Origin: Bacteroidia bacterium
GTDB lineage: Bacteria > Bacteroidota > Bacteroidia > B-17B0 > Aurantibacillaceae
Length of the DNA: 64,000 nt
Reading direction: 5' to 3'
NCBI GenBank assembly: GCA_016787785.1
Contig: JAEUTO010000006.1
Coordinates: 310,001-374,000, forward strand
Below the pieces are notes generated by a model that saw only the letters and a program-made list of their open reading frames with translations, was not told the origin of the DNA and searched no databases. This document shows positions 44,810-53,271 of this stretch, in pieces (the first letter of the stretch is position 1; the number at the start of each line of letters is the position of its first letter). The position numbers and the translations under genes are program-made.

Positions 44810-45952
44810 ATGCTTTTTCCTGAATTTAAAGAATTTGGTTTACCTGAGTTGTTGACTGTTTTAGCCGCCCTTGGATTTATTTTAATTTTAATTAATTATA
44901 TTATAAATACGTTACCACTTAGTTTAATAAAAACTACGCGTAGTGCAAGTAACCAAACCCTGCAACCGGTGTCTGTAATTATTTGTGCCAAGAATGAAGA
45001 TGAAAATCTTACAGAATTCTTGCCAAAGGTGTTAACGCAGGATTATCCTGATTTTGAAGTAATTGTTGTAAATGATTGCAGTTGGGATAATACTGAAAAT
45101 GTAATTGACGAATTTGCGAAGATCTTCCCAAACCTGCGTAAAGCCTCGATAAAAGAGGATGGCTATTACAAACATGGAAAAAAATTCGCTGTATTGGTAG
45201 GCATAAAAGCAACAAAACATAACTTGATGGTATTTACGGATGCCGACTGTTATCCCTCGTCAGATCAGTGGCTAAAAGAAATGGCTATGGGGTTTGCAGC
45301 GCAAAAAGAAATTGTTTTGGGTTACGGCGCTTACGAAAAAGAAAAAGGTTTCTTAAATAAACTAATTCGTTACGATGCGTTTATGATAGCCGTAAATTAT
45401 TTATCGGGTGCAATAAAAGGCAAGGCTTACATGGGCGTAGGCAGAAATATGGCTTACACCAAAGAATTGTTCTATAAAGAAAAAGGATTTTCAAACCATT
45501 ACCATATTAATTCCGGAGATGATGACTTATTTGTGAACCAGGCTGCTAAAAAGGAAAACACAAATGTTTGTATTGATAAAAACGCCATCACCTATTCGCT
45601 TGCAAAAAAAACCTTTAGAGATTGGCGCTTGCAAAAAGTAAGGCATTTAAGTACGTCGCCTTTATACACCCCTTCGTCCAAAACAAAACTGGCTTTCTCT
45701 TATTTTTCTCAATATTACTTTTACTTTTCGTTATTTGCATTGGCAATTACATTAAAAACACTGCTTTTAATACCAATTATTTTATTGTTAAAAATGATCT
45801 TCCAGGTAATTTTTCTAAATAAAGCCAGCAAAAAGTTAAACGAAAAGGATCTTTTATTTGGCAGTGTGATATATGAGTTGATTCTTTTATTTATTTATCC
45901 TATCTTTCACATAGCAAAACTCTTTAACAAGCCAAACAAGTGGACGAACTAG
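44810..45952 (+). CDS. membrane-bound family 2 glycosyltransferase
   Basis: 380 residues. An N-terminal membrane helix (about 12-35) is followed by a GT-A catalytic domain (about 48-280): SVIICAKNEDENL, VIVVNDCSWDNT, the DxD-type motif FTDADCYP, and a later DDDLFVNQAA with basic residues (KKTFRDWRLQKVRHLSTS), the QxxRW-like element. Two or three membrane helices close the protein (about 298-335 and 355-372). It probably makes a surface glycan or glycolipid; the acceptor is unknown. Its stop codon lies 13 nt inside the next gene, so translation may be coupled. Confidence 0.88.
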   Translation: MLFPEFKEFGLPELLTVLAALGFILILINYIINTLPLSLIKTTRSASNQTLQPVSVIICAKNEDENLTEFLPKVLTQDYPDFEVIVVNDCSWDNTENVIDEFAKIFPNLRKASIKEDGYYKHGKKFAVLVGIKATKHNLMVFTDADCYPSSDQWLKEMAMGFAAQKEIVLGYGAYEKEKGFLNKLIRYDAFMIAVNYLSGAIKGKAYMGVGRNMAYTKELFYKEKGFSNHYHINSGDDDLFVNQAAKKENTNVCIDKNAITYSLAKKTFRDWRLQKVRHLSTSPLYTPSSKTKLAFSYFSQYYFYFSLFALAITLKTLLLIPIILLLKMIFQVIFLNKASKKLNEKDLLFGSVIYELILLFIYPIFHIAKLFNKPNKWTN

Positions 45953-46563
45953 AAAATCACGAACAACATCTTACCACTAAAGCTGTTTACGACTATAGGC
46001 TGGTACGACTCGCCCTTGATAAAGGCGACCAGAAAGCCTATGCAGAGTTGTTACAGCGGTACCGTGAAAGCGTTTATTTTATGATGTTGAAGATGTGCAG
46101 TAATAAAGATGATGCTGAAGATCTTACCATTGAAGCCTTTGGTCGCGCTTTTAAAAAACTGGAACATTATAGTCCGGATTTTGCATTTAGCACCTGGCTT
46201 TTTAAGATAGCAAGTAATAATGCTATTGATTTTATAAGAAGAAAAAAACAAAAATATTCTATTTCCATTGATAATAAATCTGGCAATGATGAGAGTTCTG
46301 ATCATGCCGGAAATATTAAATCCAATACCCTGGATCCTGAAGAACATTTTATCCGCAAACAAAAAGTAGAGCTGGTGCGTATTTTGGTAGATAATTTAAA
46401 ACCGAAGTATAAAGAGATGATAGAATTATTTTATTTCCAGGAAATGAGCCATGAAGAGATCTCGCAACGCTTAAACTTGCCAATTGGTACCATAAAAGCA
46501 CAGTTATTCAGGGCTCGCGATCTTTTATACAATGCATTAAAGAACAGGGACGAAAAGATCTAG
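45940..46563 (+). CDS. ECF-type RNA polymerase sigma factor
   Basis: 207 residues starting with GTG inside the end of the glycosyltransferase gene. Region 2 (about 20-95): ALDKGDQKAYAELLQRYRESVYFMMLKM, AEDLTIEAFGRAFKKL, FSTWLFKIASNNAIDFIRRKKQ. Region 4 (about 135-195): LKPKYKEMIELFYFQEMSHEEISQRLNLPIGTIKAQLFRARDLL. A linker with KSGNDESSDHAG separates them. No anti-sigma gene follows; the next gene is rsmG. It might be a constitutive or envelope-linked sigma factor; its target promoters are unknown. The overlap with the preceding gene is unusual for a sigma factor. Confidence 0.93.
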   Translation: MDELENHEQHLTTKAVYDYRLVRLALDKGDQKAYAELLQRYRESVYFMMLKMCSNKDDAEDLTIEAFGRAFKKLEHYSPDFAFSTWLFKIASNNAIDFIRRKKQKYSISIDNKSGNDESSDHAGNIKSNTLDPEEHFIRKQKVELVRILVDNLKPKYKEMIELFYFQEMSHEEISQRLNLPIGTIKAQLFRARDLLYNALKNRDEKI

Positions 46564-46566
46564 AGC

Positions 46567-47190
46567 TTGCTTTCTACTATTACAAAATATTTTCCCAACC
46601 TAACACCAACGCAGCTATCGCAATTTGAACAATTGTTTAAATTATATAGCCATTGGAACGAGCAGATAAATGTGATCTCAAGAAAAGACATTGATCTTTT
46701 GTATGAACGTCATGTTTTGCATTCGTTAGGCATTGCAAAAGTAATTCAGTTCAAGCCCGGCACACAAATTTTAGATGTGGGCACCGGCGGCGGTTTTCCT
46801 GGCATTCCACTTGCTATTTTATTTCCGGAGAGCAGTTTTTTATTGGTAGACAGTATTGGTAAAAAAATAAAAGTAGTAAATGAAGTTGCTAAAGCGCTAG
46901 GTTTAACTAATGTTACCGGCGTTCATAGCAGGGCCGAGGATATTGACAAAAAATTTCACTTTGTTGTAAGTCGTGCTGTGACTGAATTTCCTGTATTTTA
47001 CAATTGGGTAAAGAATAAATTCTTAAAAGAAAATTTTAATGATCTTCCGCATGGTATCTTGTATCTGAAAGGCGGCGACCTAAGGGAGGAATTCGGGAGA
47101 TTTTACGATCATGCAAAGTTCTACGAGCTAAAAGATTACTTTACTGAAGAGTTTTTTGAGACCAAAAAGGTGGTTTATTATAAAATGTAA
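46567..47190 (+). CDS. rsmG: 16S rRNA (guanine527-N7)-methyltransferase RsmG
   Basis: 207 residues. It methylates N7 of G527 in 16S rRNA, with S-adenosylmethionine as donor. The SAM-binding motif ILDVGTGGGFPGIPLAI (about 69-85), LLVDSIGKKIKVVNEVAKALG and the later SRAEDI, VVSRAV and YLKGG blocks are typical of GidB/RsmG. The start must be TTG (46567), since no ATG occurs before the conserved core. It lies 3 nt after the sigma factor stop, so the glycosyltransferase, sigma factor and rsmG genes form one transcript. Confidence 0.95.
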   Translation: MLSTITKYFPNLTPTQLSQFEQLFKLYSHWNEQINVISRKDIDLLYERHVLHSLGIAKVIQFKPGTQILDVGTGGGFPGIPLAILFPESSFLLVDSIGKKIKVVNEVAKALGLTNVTGVHSRAEDIDKKFHFVVSRAVTEFPVFYNWVKNKFLKENFNDLPHGILYLKGGDLREEFGRFYDHAKFYELKDYFTEEFFETKKVVYYKM

Positions 47191-47206
47191 GTATTTTTCC
47201 TAAAGT

Positions 47207-47238
47207 ATTGACTTTTATATCTTTTTAGTTTATCTTTA
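47207..47238 (+). promoter_or_regulatory. promoter of the C25 protease gene
   Basis: TTG at 47208-47210, a 20-nt spacer, then TATCTTTA at 47231-47238; the ATG follows after 19 nt. Good spacing; the -7 box ends in A instead of G. Confidence 0.5.
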
Positions 47239-47257
47239 ATAAGCTAAAAAATACCAC

Positions 47258-49528
47258 ATGAAAAAACTATTATCTATTCTGTTTATTGCAGCAACTTTTT
47301 CGATCACCGCGAAAGATGGTTTTAAAGTAATTAAGACGGAGGCAAATTCTGTTACAGTTGAATATACTTTTTCAGGATTGAATCAGCAGCCCGTTGTTAT
47401 TAATGGTAAAACCTATCAAAAGGTTTATGCAACAGATTGTGTGCCCATGTTAACGGCAGGTTTTCCGCAAGTGTTGCGTTCATCGGTTTCTTTAGCGATT
47501 CCTAATAATGCTATCCCAAAACTCGAGATCATCTCAACGGATTATACAGATATATTAAACACTTCGATCGCCCCTTCAAAAGGAAGCTTAACCCGTAATA
47601 TTAATCCTGACGATGTGCCTTACACATTTGGAGCCATTTACCAGCAAAATAAATTTTACCCGGCTGCAGTTGCGGATGTTAATTCAACTTATCTATTAAG
47701 AGATCAGCAAGGTGTTTCTATCAGTGTTTTCCCGGTAAGGGCTAACCCATTGTTAAATGTGGTAAGAGTGAGCACTAAAATAATCTTTAAAGTAACTTAC
47801 ACAAGTGCAAAAGGACAAAAAGTAAATTTCAGCGCACCACAATTTAGTTCGAACGAAGAAAAAGAATTAATGAATAGTCGCTTTTTGAATTTACCTTCAA
47901 TTGAAGCTGCAGCAAAGGTTCAATATACGCCTACAAGTGAATTTGGCGATATGTTGATCATTTATCACCCTGCTTTTTTAACTAACATTCAACCTCTGGC
48001 AGATTGGAAAAATCAAAAAGGAATTAAAACTGAATTGGTTTCCTCTGTTACAAGCGGCACCACAGGAGCTGCAGTAAAAGCATACATTCAATCTTATTAC
48101 GCAACACATCCAAATTTATTATATGTGTTGTTAGTTGGCGATCACCAACAGATAAATGCTTACAATGCAGGCAACGCCGGCTCAGAAGTAAAATGGAGTG
48201 ATACTTATTATGGATTATTAAGTGGAAATGATCATTATCCTGAATTAATGATAGGTCGTTTTTCAGCGAGCACATCAACAGAGGTTGCAACAATGGTTAA
48301 CCGCACATTAGAATACGAAAAAACACCTATGCCTGGATCATGGTACACAAAAGGTATTGGTATCGGATCTAACGAAGGATATGGTATTGGTGATGAAGGT
48401 GAAGCAGATTGGCAACACATGAGAAAGATCGGGAATAAATTAGTTGCCAACGGTTACACGTATTATCATGAGTTTTACGATAGCTCTCACGCGGGAAACG
48501 ATGCAGCGGGAGATCCAAATGCAACGATGGTTTCAACTGCAGTTAATGGAGGCTCTTCTATTTTTATGTACTGCGGCCATGGTTCTCAAAACTCATGCGC
48601 AACAAGTAATTACAGTAGCTCAAACATTAACGCAGCAACCAATAACGGTATGTATCCTTTCTCTATACAAGTTGCTTGTAATAATGGAACTTTCATTAGC
48701 GGTACTTGTTTATCAGAAGCATTTATCCGCGCTAAAAATACAACTGGCCCAACCGGTGCAATTGCTTCGTGTGGCTCTTCTATTTTAATGGCCTGGGCAG
48801 AACCTATGGATACTGAAGATGAGATTGGAGATATTTTATCAGATCAATACGTAAATAATAAAAAATATACTTTAGGCGGCTTATTTTATAATGCCGAAAT
48901 GCATATGTTAGACATGTATCCAACTGCAACAGGCGAAGAAGTTATGGAAACCTGGATCATGTTTGGCGATCCATCTTGTATGTTCCGTTCTTTAAACCCT
49001 ACAAATATTACAGCAACGCACGATCCTTGTATCTTTACAAATGCAACATCTTTTGCGTTAACATCCTCATTCGGACCAAATACCTACGCTAGTATTTCTC
49101 AAAACAACCAAATAATTGGCACTGCTTTAATTACTTCTGCAAATACAAATATTGCGTTAACACAAACATTTAGTGCTAGTTCGAATTTAGTTTTAACTAT
49201 TACAGAATACAATAAAATCCCATATACAGCTACTTTAACAACTTGTTTACCAACAGGAATTAAAGAGGTAGCTAACAGTTCAGAATTTTTTGTAGAGTCG
49301 CCTGTAAAAGAAGAATTGAATTTTAACTACAAAAATGTGGATGCTACCACTTTAACTTTACAGATAATGGATATGCAGGGTAAGATAGTTAATCAGTCTA
49401 CTTTCGATAACATTTCTAACCAAGGAAATTTAAAAATGAATACCGAGAATTTATCTTCGGGTGTTTATCTTTTAAAAGTAAGTAGCACAGCATCAGTATT
49501 GAAAACAATTAAAGTAGTTAAGGAATAA
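47258..49528 (+). CDS. gingipain-like cysteine protease (C25) with T9SS type A sorting domain
   Basis: 756 residues. Signal peptide (1-18), a propeptide-C25-like N-terminal part (about 20-220), and the catalytic domain (about 225-590). Catalytic His441 in YCGHGSQ and Cys474 in QVACNNGTF are in the spacing seen in gingipains. An Ig-like module follows (about 590-660), and a type A sorting domain ends the protein (FFVESPVKEELNF, LQIMDMQGKIV, LSSGVYLLKVS, KTIKVVKE). It is likely a T9SS-secreted surface protease, possibly a sortase-like PorU relative; PorU itself lacks a sorting domain, so a cargo protease is the better reading. Confidence 0.93.
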   Translation: MKKLLSILFIAATFSITAKDGFKVIKTEANSVTVEYTFSGLNQQPVVINGKTYQKVYATDCVPMLTAGFPQVLRSSVSLAIPNNAIPKLEIISTDYTDILNTSIAPSKGSLTRNINPDDVPYTFGAIYQQNKFYPAAVADVNSTYLLRDQQGVSISVFPVRANPLLNVVRVSTKIIFKVTYTSAKGQKVNFSAPQFSSNEEKELMNSRFLNLPSIEAAAKVQYTPTSEFGDMLIIYHPAFLTNIQPLADWKNQKGIKTELVSSVTSGTTGAAVKAYIQSYYATHPNLLYVLLVGDHQQINAYNAGNAGSEVKWSDTYYGLLSGNDHYPELMIGRFSASTSTEVATMVNRTLEYEKTPMPGSWYTKGIGIGSNEGYGIGDEGEADWQHMRKIGNKLVANGYTYYHEFYDSSHAGNDAAGDPNATMVSTAVNGGSSIFMYCGHGSQNSCATSNYSSSNINAATNNGMYPFSIQVACNNGTFISGTCLSEAFIRAKNTTGPTGAIASCGSSILMAWAEPMDTEDEIGDILSDQYVNNKKYTLGGLFYNAEMHMLDMYPTATGEEVMETWIMFGDPSCMFRSLNPTNITATHDPCIFTNATSFALTSSFGPNTYASISQNNQIIGTALITSANTNIALTQTFSASSNLVLTITEYNKIPYTATLTTCLPTGIKEVANSSEFFVESPVKEELNFNYKNVDATTLTLQIMDMQGKIVNQSTFDNISNQGNLKMNTENLSSGVYLLKVSSTASVLKTIKVVKE

Positions 49529-49565
49529 AACTGAAGTTTTATTTTCTTGGTGTTGGTTGTAATTT

Positions 49566-50081
49566 ATGAAGAAGAAAGACATACTTCTCTTTACGAATAA
49601 ATTTAAAGAAGTATCTGATAAGATCGATCACAATTTACTCAATGAAAAGAAGTTTGAACTGAAAATTGGCTTTTGGCTCGATTCAGTTGTTTTTAGATTA
49701 CAGAAAAAGGCGTGGACGAATAATAAGAATGCGTCCATATTTTTTTCAATATGGTTAAACGAAGAGGGTATAAAAGCGAATAAACTACTTTATAATATTC
49801 ACGCATTAAAGTTGCGCGAGTTTAAAGGGTACTCCATTCAAAGTAGAGATTTTGCTTTTGCCTTTCGGGAAAAATTTAAAAAGTATAAAGCTAAATGGCC
49901 TAATGTGAGCATAGATTATGGCCCGCTAACACTTATGGAGGGTTTTCAAAAAATCGATCTAAGTGATTTTGAAAAGGAAATGCTCGTTTTGATTGATCTT
50001 TTTTTTAAGATGGAACACCTTATTGACGACAATTTGAAAGAAAGAAAAATAGTGGTGGATAAAAAAAGTAAAGCAATTTGA
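49566..50081 (+). CDS. hypothetical protein, 171 aa
   Basis: Basic, helix-rich, soluble, no signal peptide. Blocks such as FELKIGFWLDSVVFRLQKKAW (about 26-46) and FKGYSIQSRDFAFAFREKFKKYKAKWPNVSIDYGPLTLM (about 84-122) show no motif that I know. It follows the C25 gene by 37 nt with a weak hairpin (AAAACT/AGTTTT, 49527-49540) between, so it may be on the same transcript or not. It is convergent with the aspartate kinase gene, 44 nt apart. A real gene by codon character; function unknown. Confidence 0.55.
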   Translation: MKKKDILLFTNKFKEVSDKIDHNLLNEKKFELKIGFWLDSVVFRLQKKAWTNNKNASIFFSIWLNEEGIKANKLLYNIHALKLREFKGYSIQSRDFAFAFREKFKKYKAKWPNVSIDYGPLTLMEGFQKIDLSDFEKEMLVLIDLFFKMEHLIDDNLKERKIVVDKKSKAI

Positions 50082-50125
50082 TTAATTATAAATCTTAAAG
50101 TTTTAAGAACAGGTTTTCCATTCTA

Positions 50126-51400
50126 CTAAGTCGCAGAATCCTCTTTCATTACCATTTGCAGGGTATTTCTGCTTCGTTGTTCTATGATCACGAGTTTGTT
50201 TGCTGTTAGATTAGCAATGATGTCTTGGTCGTAATTTCTAACGGTCATTAACTCAACATCTTTGTTGTACAGGACTTTAAATTGCACCTGTAAGTCATTT
50301 ATCAGAGGTTCTATTTTGTGTTCATCATTATCTGTACAAACACTAAAACTAATAGCAGAATTCTGCATCATGTTAACATGCACATTGTACTTCGAAAACA
50401 ACGTAAAAATGTTGCTTAAATTATCTTCGGCAATAAAGCTAAAATCTTTCGGTTGGATCGATAATAGAATTTGATTTACTTTAAAAATATAGCTTGTAGC
50501 AGTGCTTCTTTTATCACTGTCTTTTACAACGGTACCGGCTTCTTGTGGATTAATAAACGATTTTACAAATAAAGGTATGTTTTTGTTTTGTAAAGGTTTT
50601 ATTGTTTTTGGATGAATAACCGATGCTCCATAATAGGTTAACTCTATTGCATCGTGATAATTTAATTCATCTATTTTCTTTGCATTCTTAAAATATTTCG
50701 GATCGGCATTTAAAACACCCGGCACATCTTTCCAGATTACTACCTGTGTTGCATCTGTAAAATAAGCGAGTAGGGCAGCGGTGTAATCACTTCCTTCGCG
50801 CCCGAGCGTGGTTGTAAAGTTTTCGGAGGTACCGCCAATAAAACCTTGAGTGACTATAATATCACATGATTTAAAAATTGGAATCAGATCTGTTTTTACC
50901 AATTGTTGACTTAATTCATAATCTACTTTTCCTTCGCGGTAAGAATTATCTGTTTGAATAAATCCGCGCGCATCAAGCCATTTATTTTTAATTCCGGTTT
51001 CATTTAAATAGGCAGAAACAATTTTTGTGGCAAGTACTTCGCCCTGCGATACCATTTGATCGTAATGGTGATTGTATGTAGATGATGGTTCTTCTTCCAG
51101 GGCCCATAACAGTTCTACAAAAACATTTTCAATATCGTTATAGATGTTATTTTTTTTATCGGGAATCAATTGTTCTAAAATGGATAGATGATAAGTTTTA
51201 AGTTCTGCTAAAACTGTTTGAATATCACCTTCTTTGTAAAAGTAGGCATTTACTAATTCTTCTAATTTGTTGGTTGTTTTGCCCATTGCCGAAATAACAA
51301 CAATGGTAGAAGCGTTAGCGTGTTTTTTTAGAATAGATGCAACGTTTTTTACCGAATCGGCATCTTTAACAGAGGCGCCACCAAATTTAAAAACCTGCAT
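50126..51400 (-). CDS. lysC: aspartate kinase (monofunctional)
   Basis: 424 residues. First step of the aspartate pathway (Lys, Thr, Met, diaminopimelate). The kinase domain starts VFKFGGASVKDADS (residue 3), with GFIGG, TLGREGSDYTAALLAYF and the VWKDVPGVLNADP core. Two ACT domains follow (about 300-400, ILLSIQPKDFSFIAEDNLSNIFTLFSKYNVHVNMMQNS), which usually bind Lys or Thr for feedback. There is no homoserine dehydrogenase fusion. No lysine riboswitch or leader peptide appears upstream; only a -7-like box is present. Confidence 0.95.
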   Translation of the reverse strand: MQVFKFGGASVKDADSVKNVASILKKHANASTIVVISAMGKTTNKLEELVNAYFYKEGDIQTVLAELKTYHLSILEQLIPDKKNNIYNDIENVFVELLWALEEEPSSTYNHHYDQMVSQGEVLATKIVSAYLNETGIKNKWLDARGFIQTDNSYREGKVDYELSQQLVKTDLIPIFKSCDIIVTQGFIGGTSENFTTTLGREGSDYTAALLAYFTDATQVVIWKDVPGVLNADPKYFKNAKKIDELNYHDAIELTYYGASVIHPKTIKPLQNKNIPLFVKSFINPQEAGTVVKDSDKRSTATSYIFKVNQILLSIQPKDFSFIAEDNLSNIFTLFSKYNVHVNMMQNSAISFSVCTDNDEHKIEPLINDLQVQFKVLYNKDVELMTVRNYDQDIIANLTANKLVIIEQRSRNTLQMVMKEDSAT

Positions 51401-51414
51401 AAATTATTTTTTTA

Positions 51415-51422
51415 CAAAGTTA
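51415..51422 (-). promoter_or_regulatory. -7 box upstream of lysC
   Basis: Read on the minus strand: TAACTTTG, 14 nt before the lysC ATG. No clear -33 TTTG is found at the usual distance. Confidence 0.4.
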
Positions 51423-51470
51423 AAAAGACTGTTCAATTATTAACTATCTGTCTTAAATAAAAGGCAACAA

Positions 51471-51497
51471 AAAAGCCATCTTAAAAAGATGGCTTTT
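51471..51497 (-). terminator. terminator of the miaB-secG operon
   Basis: 12-bp perfect stem (51471-51482 with 51486-51497; core GCCATC/GATGGC), 3-nt loop, and a T-rich tail on the minus strand. It separates secG from lysC. Confidence 0.85.
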
Positions 51498-51517
51498 AAT
51501 ATTGTTAAAGCTGCTAA

Positions 51518-51853
51518 TTACTTCGGTTGTTCTACCGGTGGATTTTGTTGTGCCGGAACTTGCTGTTGAGGGATTGCAACTGCGCTTTGTGCTTTCTTTT
51601 TAGCGATAGAACCATTGTCTTCGCTGCTTGATTGCGTCATGCTGCTTTTTGGAGCCATTAAAATGCTTAAAAGAATTAGTACCATGGCTAAACCCCAGGT
51701 AGCTTTCTCAATAAATTCGGTACCACGTTTAACACCCATAATTTGTGTTGCAGCGCCAAACTGACTTTGAATTCCACCACCTTTAGAGTTTTGAACTAAT
51801 ACTACTAAGATCAGTAAGATGCACACTACAATAATTAAAATCGAAAAGATCAT
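51518..51853 (-). CDS. secG: preprotein translocase subunit SecG
   Basis: 111 residues. Two membrane helices (about 3-22 and about 52-70) flanking the conserved loop VQNSKGGGIQSQFGAATQIMGVKRGTEF, typical of SecG. The C-terminal 35 residues are rich in Gln, Pro and Ser, an extension often seen in Bacteroidota. It assists SecYE in Sec-dependent export. Last gene of the operon from miaB, 12 nt after the TPR-protein gene, and followed by a terminator. Confidence 0.93.
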   Translation of the reverse strand: MIFSILIIVVCILLILVVLVQNSKGGGIQSQFGAATQIMGVKRGTEFIEKATWGLAMVLILLSILMAPKSSMTQSSSEDNGSIAKKKAQSAVAIPQQQVPAQQNPPVEQPK

Positions 51854-51865
51854 GTTATATATTTT

Positions 51866-52768
51866 TTATTGGTTTTTTAATTTTTCAATCAGGGATGCAA
51901 AGTAAGCACTTTTTTGTGGAAATCTCAAACTTAATATCTCATAAGCTCTAACTGCCTTATTTACACTGCCTTGCAAAGCATAAATCTTGGCTAAAGTCTC
52001 TGTTACAAGGTGTTCATTCTCAATTAAGCTCTCTTTTGCCCTACTGTCAGGGGTATAAAATTTAGGCTCTTCTTTGTTCCTTATCAGACCCGGATTGGTC
52101 TCAATTATCTTATCAATGAGTGCCTTATTTTTTTCTTTTTTAGTAAATGTTTTATTTTTTTCTTTTTGCTCGTTTACTTTTTCTTCAATATTCTCGTACG
52201 ACTGGCCATTATTTTTTCTTAAGAATAATAACCAATCGCTAAAATTAGCAGGCTCTTCTTTTTTAATTTCAATGGGGTGATGAAGTTCCTGCGTTTTTAA
52301 AATCTCTTTTTCTACAAAGGATTCAACAACATTTTTTTGAATTTCTTTTTCTAAAACTTCTTCCGGATCTAAAACTTTTTTTGTTGAAACTGAAACTTCT
52401 TCTTCTTTAGTTTCGGTAATAACATCAGTGGCTTTTAAAATATTCAGTTCGTGTTTTTGATCTTCAACTACATTTTTTTCTTCTGTAATTTTTTCTTCAA
52501 CTATCTTTTCTTCTTTTTCAACGGTTAAATTATTTTCTAACTGATGGATAAGAGAAAACAAATGTGCGCGGTTAGTAGCTACTATAGCAGTTTTTTTAAG
52601 GCTTTGCTGGTAAACAGAAGCGTCCCATTTTTTTGACGACATGCTTAATAACAAATGTGCCGTTTGAAAGTATGGAAAATCATTTACCAATTTTTGTAGG
52701 TCGGCAGTGCTTTGTTTATTAAGCAAAGCAGGATCTTTTATATATTTTATAAGCTCAGCCGCTTGCAT
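51866..52768 (-). CDS. TPR-tailed protein of the lptE-secG operon
   Basis: 300 residues. An N-terminal domain (about 1-80: AELIKYIKDPALLNKQSTADLQKLVNDFPYFQTAHLLL), a long charged Lys/Glu linker (about 85-215), and a C-terminal tetratricopeptide-like pair of helices (LVTETLAKIYALQGSVNKAVRAYEILSLRFP). No signal peptide, so it is cytoplasmic. The arrangement next to lptE and secG recurs in Bacteroidota to my knowledge, which suggests a link to envelope biogenesis, but the function is not known. Gaps are 1 nt (lptE) and 12 nt (secG). Confidence 0.72.
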   Translation of the reverse strand: MQAAELIKYIKDPALLNKQSTADLQKLVNDFPYFQTAHLLLSMSSKKWDASVYQQSLKKTAIVATNRAHLFSLIHQLENNLTVEKEEKIVEEKITEEKNVVEDQKHELNILKATDVITETKEEEVSVSTKKVLDPEEVLEKEIQKNVVESFVEKEILKTQELHHPIEIKKEEPANFSDWLLFLRKNNGQSYENIEEKVNEQKEKNKTFTKKEKNKALIDKIIETNPGLIRNKEEPKFYTPDSRAKESLIENEHLVTETLAKIYALQGSVNKAVRAYEILSLRFPQKSAYFASLIEKLKNQ

Positions 52769-52769
52769 T

Positions 52770-53270
52770 TTACCAGTTATTAAAAGCTTTGTTAAAAATA
52801 TCTTCCGTAAGCTGTCTGTAAATTTCCTGCACTAATTCGGGTTCTATGCTCGAAATATTTTTATCACTTGCTACATCTTTAAAACGTGTAAAGTTCTGCT
52901 CAAAATTCTTCGACTCTTCAAATTTATTAATATATTTTACACTAACTGTAATGGTCATCCTGTTCTGACTTGCCTGATCGGCAGAGATGGCAATTGGCGA
53001 TACATTGTAATCAGAAATGTAACCTTCAAACTGTAGGTCGCCATTTGCTTTTATCAAGGCAAGATTGGTTTGTTGCGAAACAACGTCACGCAATTTTTCG
53101 GTAAAACGTTGCGATAAACTTGGCGCTCCTAAAGACGTATTATTGGTAAAAAAACCAACACTGATAGTTTTTGCTTCCGGTGGAATGGTGGCACCACTTA
53201 ACGACACTTTGGTTTTGCAAGCGGTAAGTGCAAACGCCAGAACAATTAAATATGTAAATAAATGACGCAA
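52770..53270 (-). CDS. lptE: LptE-like outer-membrane lipoprotein
   Basis: 166 residues starting with TTG; no ATG occurs ahead of the lipobox LTAC (Cys18). The body has the LptE-family layout: strands TISVGFFTNNT, LSQRFTEKLRDVVSQ, LQFEGYISDYNVSPI and TVSVKYINKFEESKNFEQNFTRF, and a helix with VQEIYRQLTEDIFNKAF. LptE plugs and assembles the LptD barrel, which inserts LPS at the cell surface. It lies in a tightly packed row, one nt after the sigma-54 regulator stop and one nt before the TPR gene start. Confidence 0.88.
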   Translation of the reverse strand: MRHLFTYLIVLAFALTACKTKVSLSGATIPPEAKTISVGFFTNNTSLGAPSLSQRFTEKLRDVVSQQTNLALIKANGDLQFEGYISDYNVSPIAISADQASQNRMTITVSVKYINKFEESKNFEQNFTRFKDVASDKNISSIEPELVQEIYRQLTEDIFNKAFNNW

Positions 53271-53271
53271 T

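Noticed and set aside
47258-49528. PorU, the T9SS sortase
   Set aside because: The C25 domain would fit, but PorU lacks a sorting domain of its own and is much longer; this protein has a type A sorting domain and is better read as cargo.
51401-51517. Lysine riboswitch or leader peptide upstream of the aspartate kinase gene
   Set aside because: The 117-nt gap is too short for a lysine riboswitch and contains just the secG terminator and a -7 box; no peptide with several Lys or Thr codons is seen.
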